Source: Paragordius varius
Taxonomy: Eukaryota > Nematomorpha
NCBI GenBank assembly: GCA_964247055.1
Contig: OZ176051.1
Span: 6,696,001-6,760,000 of the forward strand
Length of the DNA stretch: 64,000 bases
Reading direction: 5' to 3'
Within the stretch, counting starts at the first letter, position 1, and every line of letters begins with the position of its first letter. This document shows, piece after piece, positions 49,501 through 60,700 of this stretch. The position numbers and the translations under genes were made by a program. Below the pieces are notes generated by a model. It saw nothing but the letters and a program-made list of their open reading frames with translations, made no database searches and was not told the DNA's origin.

Positions 49501-49993
49501 TACTTGGTGACTTTAAATTTTTTTATCCGTGATAAAATATTGGGATAGTTTTTATATCCAATGGCTAAATATTGTTAACAAACTTATTTGAAATTTATTT
49601 TAAATAATATTTGATTATCAAACATTGTCCTATATTAGTTAAAACAACTATATTTTTTGAACTTTCTAGAGTAAATTGGGACAATTCCAAAACACGATTA
49701 TAATAACAGCTGATTTTAAAATCAATATAATGAGTTTTTGTGTTAAAATGTAAACTGAAAGCTTACAAAAGTTAATTATTTACATTTTTGCTTGTTGCAT
49801 TATCGATTTAATAAAAATATAGAAAAACGGCGGCAAAAATGTTTGAGTTGATGATTTTTTATTTTTTTATATTTTTAATATTTTTTTGTATAATGTGCCT
49901 AAAAGACTAAAAAAGCATATTTTTTCGACTTAATACCTTAATTACTTTTTAAGATATCTGGGATATATAACTACCCCAAAAGGTAATGGAGTC
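49501..49993. mobile_element. TTAA-flanked element, copy 4 (eroded)
   Basis: It is flanked by TTAA at 49497-49500 and 49994-49997. The right end in complement is GACTCCATTACCTTTTGGGG with GTAGTTATATATCC, matching copy 3. The left end (TACTTGGTGAC, later TTGGGATAGTTTTTATATCC) is diverged. Internally GGGACAATTCCAAAACACG and CATTATCGATTT match the left and right parts of copy 3. Confidence 0.6.
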
Positions 49994-49997
49994 TTAA

Positions 49998-51087
49998 TTA
50001 CATATATTTCATTTGTCATTTTAATATTTATGTTGAGAAAAAAATATATATAATTTTTTAAAATGATGGGGAAAGGGGTGGGAGGTTAAAGCATTTTTTC
50101 TAATAGTTATGACATTAGAAGACCCGTTTTAATAAGGACCAACTCTTTTTGAAAAAAAGTTTTTGAACCGCCGCCATTCCTCATGAAAACATTTTATATA
50201 CATAATATGAGGTTCAGCAAAATAATGAAAATCGATATCCTTTAGAAAAAATTTTTTATAGTGTGGTATAAATTTGCGATAATATTTTTGAATAAATAAA
50301 ATTTGTTAAATTACACTGTAAATGTTAGCACCATAAATTGCAATTTTTATTTTATAATATATAAATTAAATGAATATTTTAAGTAAATCTATGTTTGACA
50401 TATAAATAATCATAAATATATTTTATGATAATAAAAAAGTCAATAATACCATCGACATTCTCTATAAGATATAATAATTAAGATAAATTGTAATTATAGA
50501 TATATAATGCAGTGCAGTAACCTTTGGGCCGTGATTGTAATTTCAAAAAGTAAAATATATCAATGTCCCAACATTTCGAATTTTAAGCCTTATAAAAAGT
50601 TTCATTCCTAAGATAGATATATACTAGTTGGTTTTCATGATAATATATGATATCCCAAATTATTTTAAAAACAATATAAGTTGGTTTATTTTAAAATAAT
50701 TTATAATCCAATAATATTATATTTTATAACTCTTTCAAGATATTAGTTATATTTTTATATTTCCAGCAAATGATATATATATATATAAAATAGTTTTTAT
50801 TTCAATTATATCTCAGGGCTGACCAACACAAATATCTTGGCGAACTGCTTTGATAATTTTTGGTATTATTTGTTTTAAGCCAAATTTTGGATTATATAAC
50901 TTATCAAAAATCGTAAATTTTTGATTGGAATCTTTTAATTTTTAAACATCTTAAAGCACTCTTGCATACCAAATAAACCGTGTTGGATCCCTGTTTTAGT
51001 TTTCCCTAAATTTACAGATTTTAACTGAAGCTTTTGTAATATTCCTAAATTTAAAGAATATCCGGTGAACTTTTTTTCTATTTAAAT
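49998..51087. other. Intergenic, no gene seen
   Basis: AT-rich with a short G-rich stretch near 50065-50090. No supported gene. Confidence 0.45.
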
Positions 51088-51396
51088 CATAAAGTTCAAA
51101 ACTATGCCCGCGGGCCACATGTAGCCCTCCAAAACTTTATGTGAACTCCGCGAAAAATTTAAAAATTCATAATTTGCAAAAATATGCTAAAAAAATTTTT
51201 AACTTAAAATTTCTTGAATAATTTTTTTAAATAAGTTTAAATATTTGGCAACTAGTAAAATTTGTTCTATTAAGTTGGCATCTACAATATTATATAAATC
51301 TAATAATTTTTATTAATGCCCAATTTATTAGAAATTCGGCCCACCAAGTTTAAGTTAAGAATGTGCCCACGAAGCCATTTGCGTTGAACAACCCTG
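51088..51396. mobile_element. hAT MITE (CAGNGGTGTTCAAC family, copy 2)
   Basis: The right end in complement reads CAGGGTTGTTCAACGCAAAT then GGCTTCGTGGGC. The left end is eroded (CATAAAGTTCAAAACTATGC) with CGCGGGCC beside it. Flanking 8-mers ATTTAAAT (51080-51087) and ATATAAAT (51397-51404) match at 7 of 8. Confidence 0.75.
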
Positions 51397-51967
51397 ATAT
51401 AAATCTTTATAACATGATAATAATATTAAGCGTTTTATTCCATATTTTATAGAATTTTAACAAGGAGGTCATCTTTATTAGTTGCATATTTAATTAAAAT
51501 CAATGGAAAAAATGGGGGCGCCTTATTGCAATGAAATAGCACGTTTACAAAAATTTAACAAATAAAAATGAAAAATTAAATACATATCAATGCCCTTTTA
51601 TTCAATTAAATAGCGAAATGGTCAATAATAGATCTCTTTACTGTAATGGTAAAAATTGGTATTACCCATGACGTGTCCAGAATCCTCTTAAATATAAATA
51701 AAAAACTTAAAATAAGGTTGTGTTTGGTACAGGGTTGATCAAAAGAATAACTAGTCTGATTGCTTTTGAATGCAGTTTATGGGTTATATGTTTTAAAAAA
51801 AACAAATTTTATCATTTAAAATGGTTACATTCAAAAGCAGTCAAGCTCAAAACTGTAACATTGGTAATAATTAACAATAATGTTCTGTTAGCATAATATG
51901 GATTGAAAGCAGTAAAGATAATAATAACACATTTTATGTTATATAATTAGACTTTTATTATCATATC

Positions 51968-52195
51968 AAAGCTTAGTTATCTATTTAGTTGCAGGTTGGA
52001 TATATAGTATATCCTAGTTAGCAACAGAGACCTTAAAAACCCAAATTTCGTTGACAGTTTTTATTACGTGTCATTGTGTAAGACGCCTTTCGTCCTTGTT
52101 GTGGACTCATCAGCCACACATAAGGAACACGAGTAAATTGCAACAATGATATACTGATATATTCAACTTGCAACTAAGTAGGATAACTAAGCTTT
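51968..52195 (-). mobile_element. 228-bp hairpin-ended element carrying a hammerhead ribozyme
   Basis: The inverted arms 51968-52013 and 52148-52195 share AAAGCTTAGTTATC, TTAGTTGCA and GTATATC with few mismatches. Between them lies the hammerhead motif on the minus strand. A small non-coding repeat with a self-cleaving motif resembles the end sequences of Penelope-like retroelements or hammerhead-bearing SINE-like repeats; the inverted arms are not typical of either. No target duplication is visible. Confidence 0.65.
52064..52136 (-). ncRNA. Hammerhead ribozyme motif
   Basis: On the minus strand the conserved core is complete: CTGATGA (52113-52107), a 4-bp stem II closed by GTCC/GGAC with an ACAACAA loop, then GAAA (52091-52088) and a GTC cleavage triplet (52084-52082). 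Stem I forms between TATGTGT upstream and ACACA downstream and, beyond an internal loop, between TTACTCGTGT and ACACGTAA. Stem III is extremely short, as in hammerheads described from animal Penelope-like and SINE-like repeats, which often need dimers to cleave. Cleavage in this copy is inferred, not shown. Confidence 0.75.
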
Positions 52196-55172
52196 GCCCC
52201 CATGGATTTCAAACTTATAAGGAGATTGCGCCCTCCGCCTATAAATTTCTGATTTCTACATTTTTATACCTAAAAACAACTGTTAACTTTTTATATAACC
52301 CATCGTATAAAATTGCAAAATATTGCAAAGCAATTGGTAATAGACGCAGTCATATAACTAACGATTGCCTACATTTAGGTTGTAATAAATATATCAAGGT
52401 TTATAAAGGTATATGGCTGTCTTTTTTAAATATTTTTTTGTTAGTTTAAACGTTTTGTCTTTATAATTCCAATTTTGACTGTAAATTAATTACCGGATAT
52501 TCTACGGGACATAGCTAGAATAGGCGCTTAAATCGAAAATGATACCATTTAGGGATGCTTCTAAATCTTTAAAAAATATGCTGCATAAAAATAAAATTAT
52601 AAAGACTCTATTTAAATGTCAAAAAATATAAGCCTTAACCGATTACCCCTCAAACTTGCCATTTTTACCATTTAAGAGCTAAAATTGAGATTCGCTTATT
52701 TTTGGAACAAAAATTTTTTCTTGTCTGTTTCTCGACGCGTTAAATAACTTCTTATAAAACCAATATTAAAAGTTTGTATTATCTATGAGTTAATATAGCG
52801 TTAGGAATGAATATAGTGATATACACCTCCTTGTAAATTGTCCAAGTCTAAAAGGAAAAATTAAAAATAAAAATACCAGTTATCGCCGTTCGCAACGTCC
52901 CCATATAATCTACAATATGCTATCATTCAGATATTATACCCAAATCTCTAAAAGCTATAAATATCATAGGGATGTATAAAACCTCCATATAAAGTTTGAA
53001 GTCCTCGGGGACCTTTTAGAGCGTTAGCATAAAGGTAAACAAATACCGTTAAATTCAACCACTTAGTACATATATTATTATGGATTTTACTTTCTACCAT
53101 CAATTCAGTTACTATACATACATATATAATTAGTGTGCCGAATTTCAGGTCAAAAATGTAGTTTATCTAATTTTCGTAATTTGGAAGTAAAAATCATCAG
53201 CTTTCTTAATCCGAAAATTGGGCATGCAAATTGTAATTGTTTTGGAGGAATTTTCGTTATAAATTTTTCAAAATAGCCGAAATTTCGCAAATCATTAGAT
53301 AATATTATACAAAATTTTATAAGTTTGTGTTTTGATAAGCTTCGGTTACTATTAAAGCGTTTAAAATTAAAGATCTGATTGTTGAAATAAATTAAGTTAT
53401 CATAATAATTTATTGTTAAAATATTAATATGTAAAAGAAAACTTAAGAATTGATATAACGATACACTTGCTGCTTTTTTAAAAAATATGTAATAAACCCG
53501 TTTTCCTGAGATGGAAACAATCGTACATGCCAAATTAGATTTATATAATTTATAAACTAATTTTTATTTTGAGAATATATATTTTAAATTATGCCTTAAA
53601 TTTTAATCAACTAGCTTTAATTTTGAATAGATTCCGAAGGCGTTAATTATTTGATCCAAAAGTTGCTAGTGGGTGTTTTTTATCACTTATAAAACAATAA
53701 AATTTTTACAAATTTATCCGTTATTATTTTACATGATCTATTTTCTGCATTAAAGAAACGCTTTACTTTATAAAATTGGAATTAAAACACCATCTTATAA
53801 ATTTTATATTATAGATTTGCAAAGTTTTAGTCATTTCTCGAAATTCATAAGTAATTGACTGCTTAAATCAGATTTTTGGGTTTATTCCCCTTATATTTAT
53901 GGTAATCCCCAATTTATTTTGGATTTCGAAAGCTGGTGAGTTTTTCTATCCAAAACATTAAATTTAAAAAAAATCACATTTTCCACCGTATTAAATTTCA
54001 TATATAAATGACACAAATGAGAATACACGCATATTAACCTTCTGAGACCCTTAATGCATCTATATTGTTTACAAATTAGAATTAAAACATACTATCCGTC
54101 ATTAGTCTGCATCCTAAAATAATTTATATTAAAGTTTTACAAAATACTTTTTGCCACGTTTTCTATTACTAAAAAATAAATATAATTAGATTTTAATGCT
54201 AACCACTTTAATTTAATATAATTTATTGTCATAAAAATATTGGTAGATATTGATTATTATTATTATATACTAAACACGAATAAAAGTTTTTAAGTACTAT
54301 TTCGTAATTGATTGGATGCTAAATAATTGTATAAAAAAAACACATGTTTTTAAATAAACATTGTTAAAATTTAGACATACTTTAAATTTATTATGACCAT
54401 AAAATAATGGGACTGTCACAATCCTTCCTTTTATGATTTTATTTGCTTGAAAAACTAAGAATCAATCAAAAAGTTAGGGTTACTGATTTTTTTTTACATT
54501 TAGGCGGTAAACAGATTAGTTTATTTGCATAAAAAGACAAAAAGTATATAATAATTATCATCGTATATTAAAAAAAGTGGCCGTTGCCCTAAATGATTAA
54601 ATGATGCCATAATGACATTTAATTTAATGAAAAATATAGAAATTATGGTCTGTGATTAAATGAAGAATTATAATTTCAAATAAACGATTCAAAAAAGAGT
54701 ATTTTAAGCTAACATAATCTAATAATATTTGTTGAGACAAAAACCAGATCAAGTAGATGTGTTTAACGATGAGACATGTTATTGAAAAATGAGCAGGAAT
54801 ATTTTGTAAAAACCGCTAATACACTAGAGATTAAAATTTTAACAGTGCGATTATATGGGAATATGTAGAGCTAATTTTTTTAATTAGTTCTGGAAGAAAT
54901 CCAATTTTTTACGATAAAATATTATTGTTATTAAGTGTATTTGTAAATATTCAATATATAAGAGATCGTAAATGACTTACCCAACTGGTTAAACCTTAAG
55001 CGGTCTAGTGTCAAAATTACATAAATACCTGGATTCATCGAACTTCGTCTTGACTCTGTAAATATCAATTTATAATAATGTTAACCGCCATACTTAAGGT
55101 GGAGAATGATAAAGGCATTAAATAATTAAAGGGATTTTTTTACTATTTTCAAAATTGTCCGTTAGATTAGAA
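52196..55172. other. Intergenic, no supported gene
   Basis: Two medium open frames (93 codons at 52168-52449 on +, which starts inside the hairpin element; 127 codons at 53150-53533 on -) have no recognised domain or splice context. A slightly GC-richer patch at 52860-53035 is unexplained. Nothing else is seen. Confidence 0.4.
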
Positions 55173-55452
55173 CAGTGATGTCTAAAACAAATGGCTTCGC
55201 GAGCCGCACTGAAAAAAAACGGACATTAATTATTAATTTCAAACATTAATCTAAATAAATTAAGAACAGACCAGAAACTAATTTCAACAATTTTGCTGGT
55301 TCCTTGCCAAAAGTTGGAGAGACCTAGTAGGAAGCTTTTAAAATTTTCTAAGATTCATTTTTATATATGAATTAGATTTTTGCGATGATTTCTAAGTAAT
55401 TTTTCGGTTTCTCGTTATAATATCAGGGAAGACCGCAAGGTAAACACCCTTG
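55173..55452. mobile_element. hAT MITE (CAGNGGTGTTCAAC family, copy 3)
   Basis: The left end is CAGTGATGTCTAAAACAAAT then GGCTTCGCGAGCC; the right end in complement is CAAGGGTGTTTACCTTGCGG. Flanking 8-mers GATTAGAA and GCTTAAAA match at 6 of 8. It shares AAATGGCTTCG with copy 2. Confidence 0.75.
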
Positions 55453-57335
55453 GCTTAAAATTTTACCACATTTAACACAAGGTTAAAATATAACATTTTA
55501 GCCGATCTTAGTAAACGAAACTGTTTGGTTTATTTTGGCTCTAGTATTTCATACATATGGAAAAACTAATTTAAATATTTTGGGTCAAATAAATTTATTT
55601 GACAAAACCATAAAGTCGGTTTTAATTCATGGATTTAATCCTCGTTTTTAGCCTGATAATGGAAGGAAGAACGCAATTTGAACTTTAACCTCTACAAACT
55701 CATACGTTTGCAATATCAACCGAATTTTTTTCAAAAATATTATTGAATATAAATTACATTAAACAGATAAAACTTTGTTATAAAACAATGGGTTTTATGA
55801 GCTGGAATATAAATAATAGGATGTATCAATTTTAAGCTGGCCTATATTTATCTTTTTGTATTAAAATTAATTATAATATTTTTACACGTATCTAAGCATT
55901 TAAAAATGAAGTGTTAAAAATATTTGATTATTATACCAAAATCTGAATCGACATCGGATTCGTCTATATTATATTGAAGAATTATCCATATATATATATA
56001 TATATATATAAACGTTATGTAAAAGAGAATTATGGATTTTAAAATATGTTTTATTCTATGATAATTATTCAAATTAATAGCTTTTCCATATTACCGAATA
56101 ATTGTGTAGTATCTATAAATATATATATATAAATATGTGTGTGTGTGTGTGTGTGAATAATGCGTCAAATGTACTTTTTGTACGTTTTATGAGATCCAAT
56201 TTTTTAGATAGTTGGATTAGGCATTCATCCGAAAAAAATTGAAAGTCAAGCGCCTTATAAGTAATTTATTTTCAAAAAAAACAAATATAAAAAGAGCTAT
56301 CTTTTTAAGATTATTTGACTATAGCTGTTTTTAGCTAAAATGAAAACGCTTATAATTACCATATGTTTATATTAATATATGAAACAAAAAAACTAAAACA
56401 GATGTCAAAAAATTATATATAAATAAATCGGGTTTTGTGGATTACTAAATTAGACATGTTAAATTCATTATAAAAATTTGAATAATTATATAAAAATATA
56501 CAGATAAAACTTTCGTATATTTTTAATTTTCTTATTTTTATTTTATTAATAAATTTTATTTCATGAATTTAATATTCAAATTTATTGCATCTTGTGATTA
56601 GAAAAAAAGTCTCTAGCAAAAAGTTATATAAATTTGGGAAAGATATTCTGTCATGTAAATTTAAACACTTTGTTAAATTAATTAGCTTGTTATTAAATTA
56701 TCATTGGAAAAAAGCTAACAGTAATACAAAAATTTTACCTCGCTCTAAACCTTGGTCTGGACTATCTAAAAATAGAAGTATAAAACATTTTGTAGCGAAA
56801 TAAAACGTATACATGGGACGAACAAAGAGAACTTTAGAATGGAAAAAGAACTAAAATCAAAGTCATCAACAATAAATAATGATTTTGCGTTTCAAATTCC
56901 CTCATAACATTTTTATGATTCCATGTATAAATAAATATTTTTGACAAAGTCCACCTGTAAACAAGAATTTACGTTTAAATTAATTTTAATTATTGAGTAT
57001 ATATTAAAAAGTATTTCGTGAAAATATAACGATTCATAAAAGTTATTATTGCATCACAATGTGACATTTTATTATTTAATTATAATCTTGCAACCGTTTA
57101 CAAACACCGTTTTTTGTCGTTTTTTCCATAGTATCCTAGTTAGTCTAGTAATTTATGACAATTACTATAATCTACCAATTGTCAAAAAAAGTGTTCTAAA
57201 ACCTTTTTTTCTTATCCCTTTTGGCAGTGAAAAGATAATGCAACAAACGAAAATGAACCAAACCCATTAAAATTAGTAGAAACCACCGATACGCTATTTT
57301 TTTATTGACATTATTTGCTCAATATCATCCATGGC
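55453..57335. other. Intergenic with microsatellites and a doubtful transposase scrap
   Basis: A TA tract lies at 55988-56010 and a TG tract at 56136-56154. The 72-codon frame at 56585-56803 contains TKILPRSKPWSGLSKNRS, loosely like the linker of Tc1 transposases (LPRSGRPxxLS), followed after a stop by GRTKRTLEW. It may be a Tc1 scrap; the match is short and unproven. Confidence 0.35.
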
Positions 57336-57562
57336 CAAAGGCATAGCTAGAGGGGGAAAGAGGGGCTTATTCATCCGGCACCATAGTTAAAGGGGCGCCG
57401 AATTTTAAAAAATTTTAAGTCGAAAAAATAGGTTTAAAATTTGTTAATTTGAATAATACATAAAAAATCATATTTAGATGAAAGGGGCCGCATGGAGGAG
57501 GAGGGGGCGTCATCACGAATTTTTGAACCGGCCGGGCGCCTGAAAAGCAAGCTACACATGTG
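57336..57562. mobile_element. Probable hAT-like MITE with AGCTA ends
   Basis: The left end is CAAAGGCATAGCTAGAGGGG and the right end is GCAAGCTACACATGTG, imperfect complements over about 15 bases. G-rich blocks (GGGGCGCC; GGAGGGGGCG) lie inside. No clear target duplication; superfamily by resemblance only. Confidence 0.45.
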
Positions 57563-57732
57563 GTCTTTGCGACCCCAGAACATTTTAAAAAATATTTTGA
57601 AGTTAATTTTTAATTATTTTTCCATTTGCTAAATCATAATAAGTTTATATGGTATATTTTGAGGGTAATAAGTAAATAATGCATCTAAACTCATATCATT
57701 CGTGCAGAATAAAAGAACATTTGTACTTAAAT

Positions 57733-60700
57733 TTAGATGCTACAACTTCTGTTGTTGCAAGTAACGAAATTATAACCTAATCCGTTTGGAGCATTAAATC
57801 CATTTGCACTTGGTATTGAACTGGACACTGCGATACTGGCTACTGAGGACGTCGCAGTGTCCCCACTCAAGACACCTGCAAACTTCACATGTTAATTAAT
57901 ACCAAGGCTACCTAAATATTTTTTATGCATAAACATTACCCATAGAAAGGATTGTCGCTAAATGTATTAAAAAATTACATTTAGATAACATATCAAGCAA
58001 ATTATAATGTTATCTAACCTGAATAATAAATCAATAATTTATGATAATTAAATAATAATAATGGAAAAATTGTGACCTAATAGTTAGTGTCATAAAATTT
58101 AATTTATTCGCGATATACATTTAAGGTATGAATAATATTTAAGCTGATAATTTTATACTATTTATATGGTAACAATTTTTTAAAAAATACAGATTTCATA
58201 AAAAGCTGAATTCAATGGCGAAGAATAAAAAACTACGATTTTTTACAAATAGTATGGGATATGTCAAAAATGAAAAAGGTTTGTATTACATTTTAAATAG
58301 TTAGAAAACTCAAATCATAAAACATAAAATAAATTAATCATCCTATAATTTATGTTGCATATCTAAGAGTAAAAACTTAAATTGCAATAAGAGACTTTTA
58401 ACGGTCGCCTTCCCAAAGCTGACAGAATAATAAAATTGTGCACGCGGTTTTATTCATACGCATACAAAATTATTTTATTTGTAAAAAATGTTGTAAATTA
58501 GGCTTTTGTCATTAAGCAAAACAAAGACTTAATATTCGGTAAAATATTTACATGTACCTGACATGGCCAAAACTAATATACAAAATTATAAAGATTATAT
58601 ATTAGATATACACATATTCCTGAACAGGGTACACTATAATGGGTTACATTTAATATATATCTGTAGATTACTTTTTTTATTCATGAGTATTTAAAAAGAA
58701 ATCGGTGTTTGTTTAAAGACCCAACTCAAACTTAAAAGTAAACGATAGAGTTTAAAAATGGTAGTAAAAGGACAAAATGCACCAAACAGGTTCTGTTTGT
58801 CTCAGTTGTCCGTAGTAATTCATCATATGATAACCGAGAATTCACTTCAATTTTTAATAATTTGCAAATTATTTAAGTTAACTATGGTAAAACTTGGTAT
58901 TTTCTAATTGTTAATATTTTCATGTTATCTATAATTAATTCGGTTTTTAAACCCATCAAATAAAGTTATAACACTAAACTATAGAAACATTTAGTAGGTA
59001 CTCTCACACAATATCATTATCTTAATTTCCAGCTAGAATATTTGGATCATGGTAAGTGTATTTTAAGTTAAATAAATGATTTAAAATAATAGATTAAATT
59101 CTTTAACAGCTAGTTTGTTCGTTTATTAATTTTCTGGCTGATATCCATTATTTAAATTATCATAAGGATTCTCTTTTACCCTATTTGTCCTTTAAAAAAC
59201 TCAAAACTCAAAATCTTAAAATGTATTGAAATTACAAAACCTAAGATTTATTTTTTCAAGCTCCTATACTCGGTATGGCATTATATAAAAGGTATACCTT
59301 TTGCAACAATCGAATTTTTTTCCTTTTTTGGTTCGAAACTATTGCCATCTGAGCTATATTTTGTTGTGTTGTCGGCTAAAAATTAATTTTATCAAATACT
59401 TGGGAGTGTAATATTAAATGCAAAAACAAGCGGAACCACAACTATTATAAAAAATGAATGAATATTATTAAATGTAAATATATATGCAATTTATTTATTA
59501 TGATAAAATTTTGTAATATAGCTTAATAAAATAATGATTAGTCCTATTAAAAATATTTTTTATAAATTATTTATAAAGGATAAAACTGAAATTAGTAAAC
59601 AATTATCCTAATTTACAAAAATTGAATTAATTTAATGTCTAAATGGTGTTTTTTAGGTTAGCAAAGCATGAAAGCGCAGATAAATCCGGTAATTTAAAAG
59701 CAAAGAAAGAAATATTAAATTTGGGTTCACGAATTCAAATTACTTCTTAAAATTATACAGTATTCGTGGGAAGAATACAAGGGTCCAAAGTAAATCTTTT
59801 TTCTAATGCATGCAATTCCATTTGTAAATACAACATTATGCATACTGAAACGCAATAATTAAATTTACAAACTAGTTGGTTATTGCAAAGTACCGTAACG
59901 CCTAAAAATCTCACTCCCATGGAGTAATTATGGAGTCAGGTAATCATTATATGTTAAACATTAACTCATATTATAGGTTTTTCATCCCTATGAATCCGTA
60001 TCAATTAAATGGTCGAAGTAACCTGTTATTTATCCTTTTAAAACATTTATATGATATTATATCGTGCAGAAAATGGGATAAAAAAATAAATATAAGAATT
60101 TTTTTGACGAATCATCAATCTTTTATGGCTTTTGTAGGGCTTGGACTTTAAAAAAATATTTGCTAATTATGGAATAGCGATTACACAAAATATCCTGATG
60201 AAATATATTGCATATTCTGATAGATAGGTGCAAGATTCTCATAGAGCATTTGGATTTGGGGCTTACGAATAAAGAAAGTTTTTTGAACTTTGATAATTAC
60301 TCCTATAATCGCAAAATTAGCGCACAGTATGCTAAATAAAATTTGGTGAAAGTTATATCAATATAGCATAATTACGCTCCGACAAAACTTTGTTTAACTT
60401 TAAATAAACAAATTATGCTTTTACAAAATTTTTGTTCTGGTTCCATAACATTGTGCCCAAAATCGGGAGTTACAAAAAAATCACCTGATAAAATATATAT
60501 ATATTGTGATAGGAATATGTATCAGGAGTATCATGGTGCTTTTGGTTTCGGCCCTTATAAGTGATTTAAAGTTATTTATTTTTGCTTTAAGTTCTCCGTA
60601 TCAGAAAATGGCAAAACTCGGACACACTTTTTTAAATAAATTTTTTAGGTGAAAGCTATAGGCCTCAGTCCAAAAAATATCACTAAAATAATTAACTACA

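Noticed and set aside
52168-52449. 93-codon frame after the hammerhead element
   Set aside because: It starts within the element's inverted arm and shows no domain or splice context.
53150-53533. 127-codon open frame on the minus strand
   Set aside because: No recognised motif and no supporting splice or promoter features; composition fits chance in AT-rich DNA.
56585-56803. Tc1 transposase fragment
   Set aside because: Only a short linker-like match (ILPRSKPWSGLS); no catalytic motif or terminal repeats, so kept only as a note in the intergenic entry.
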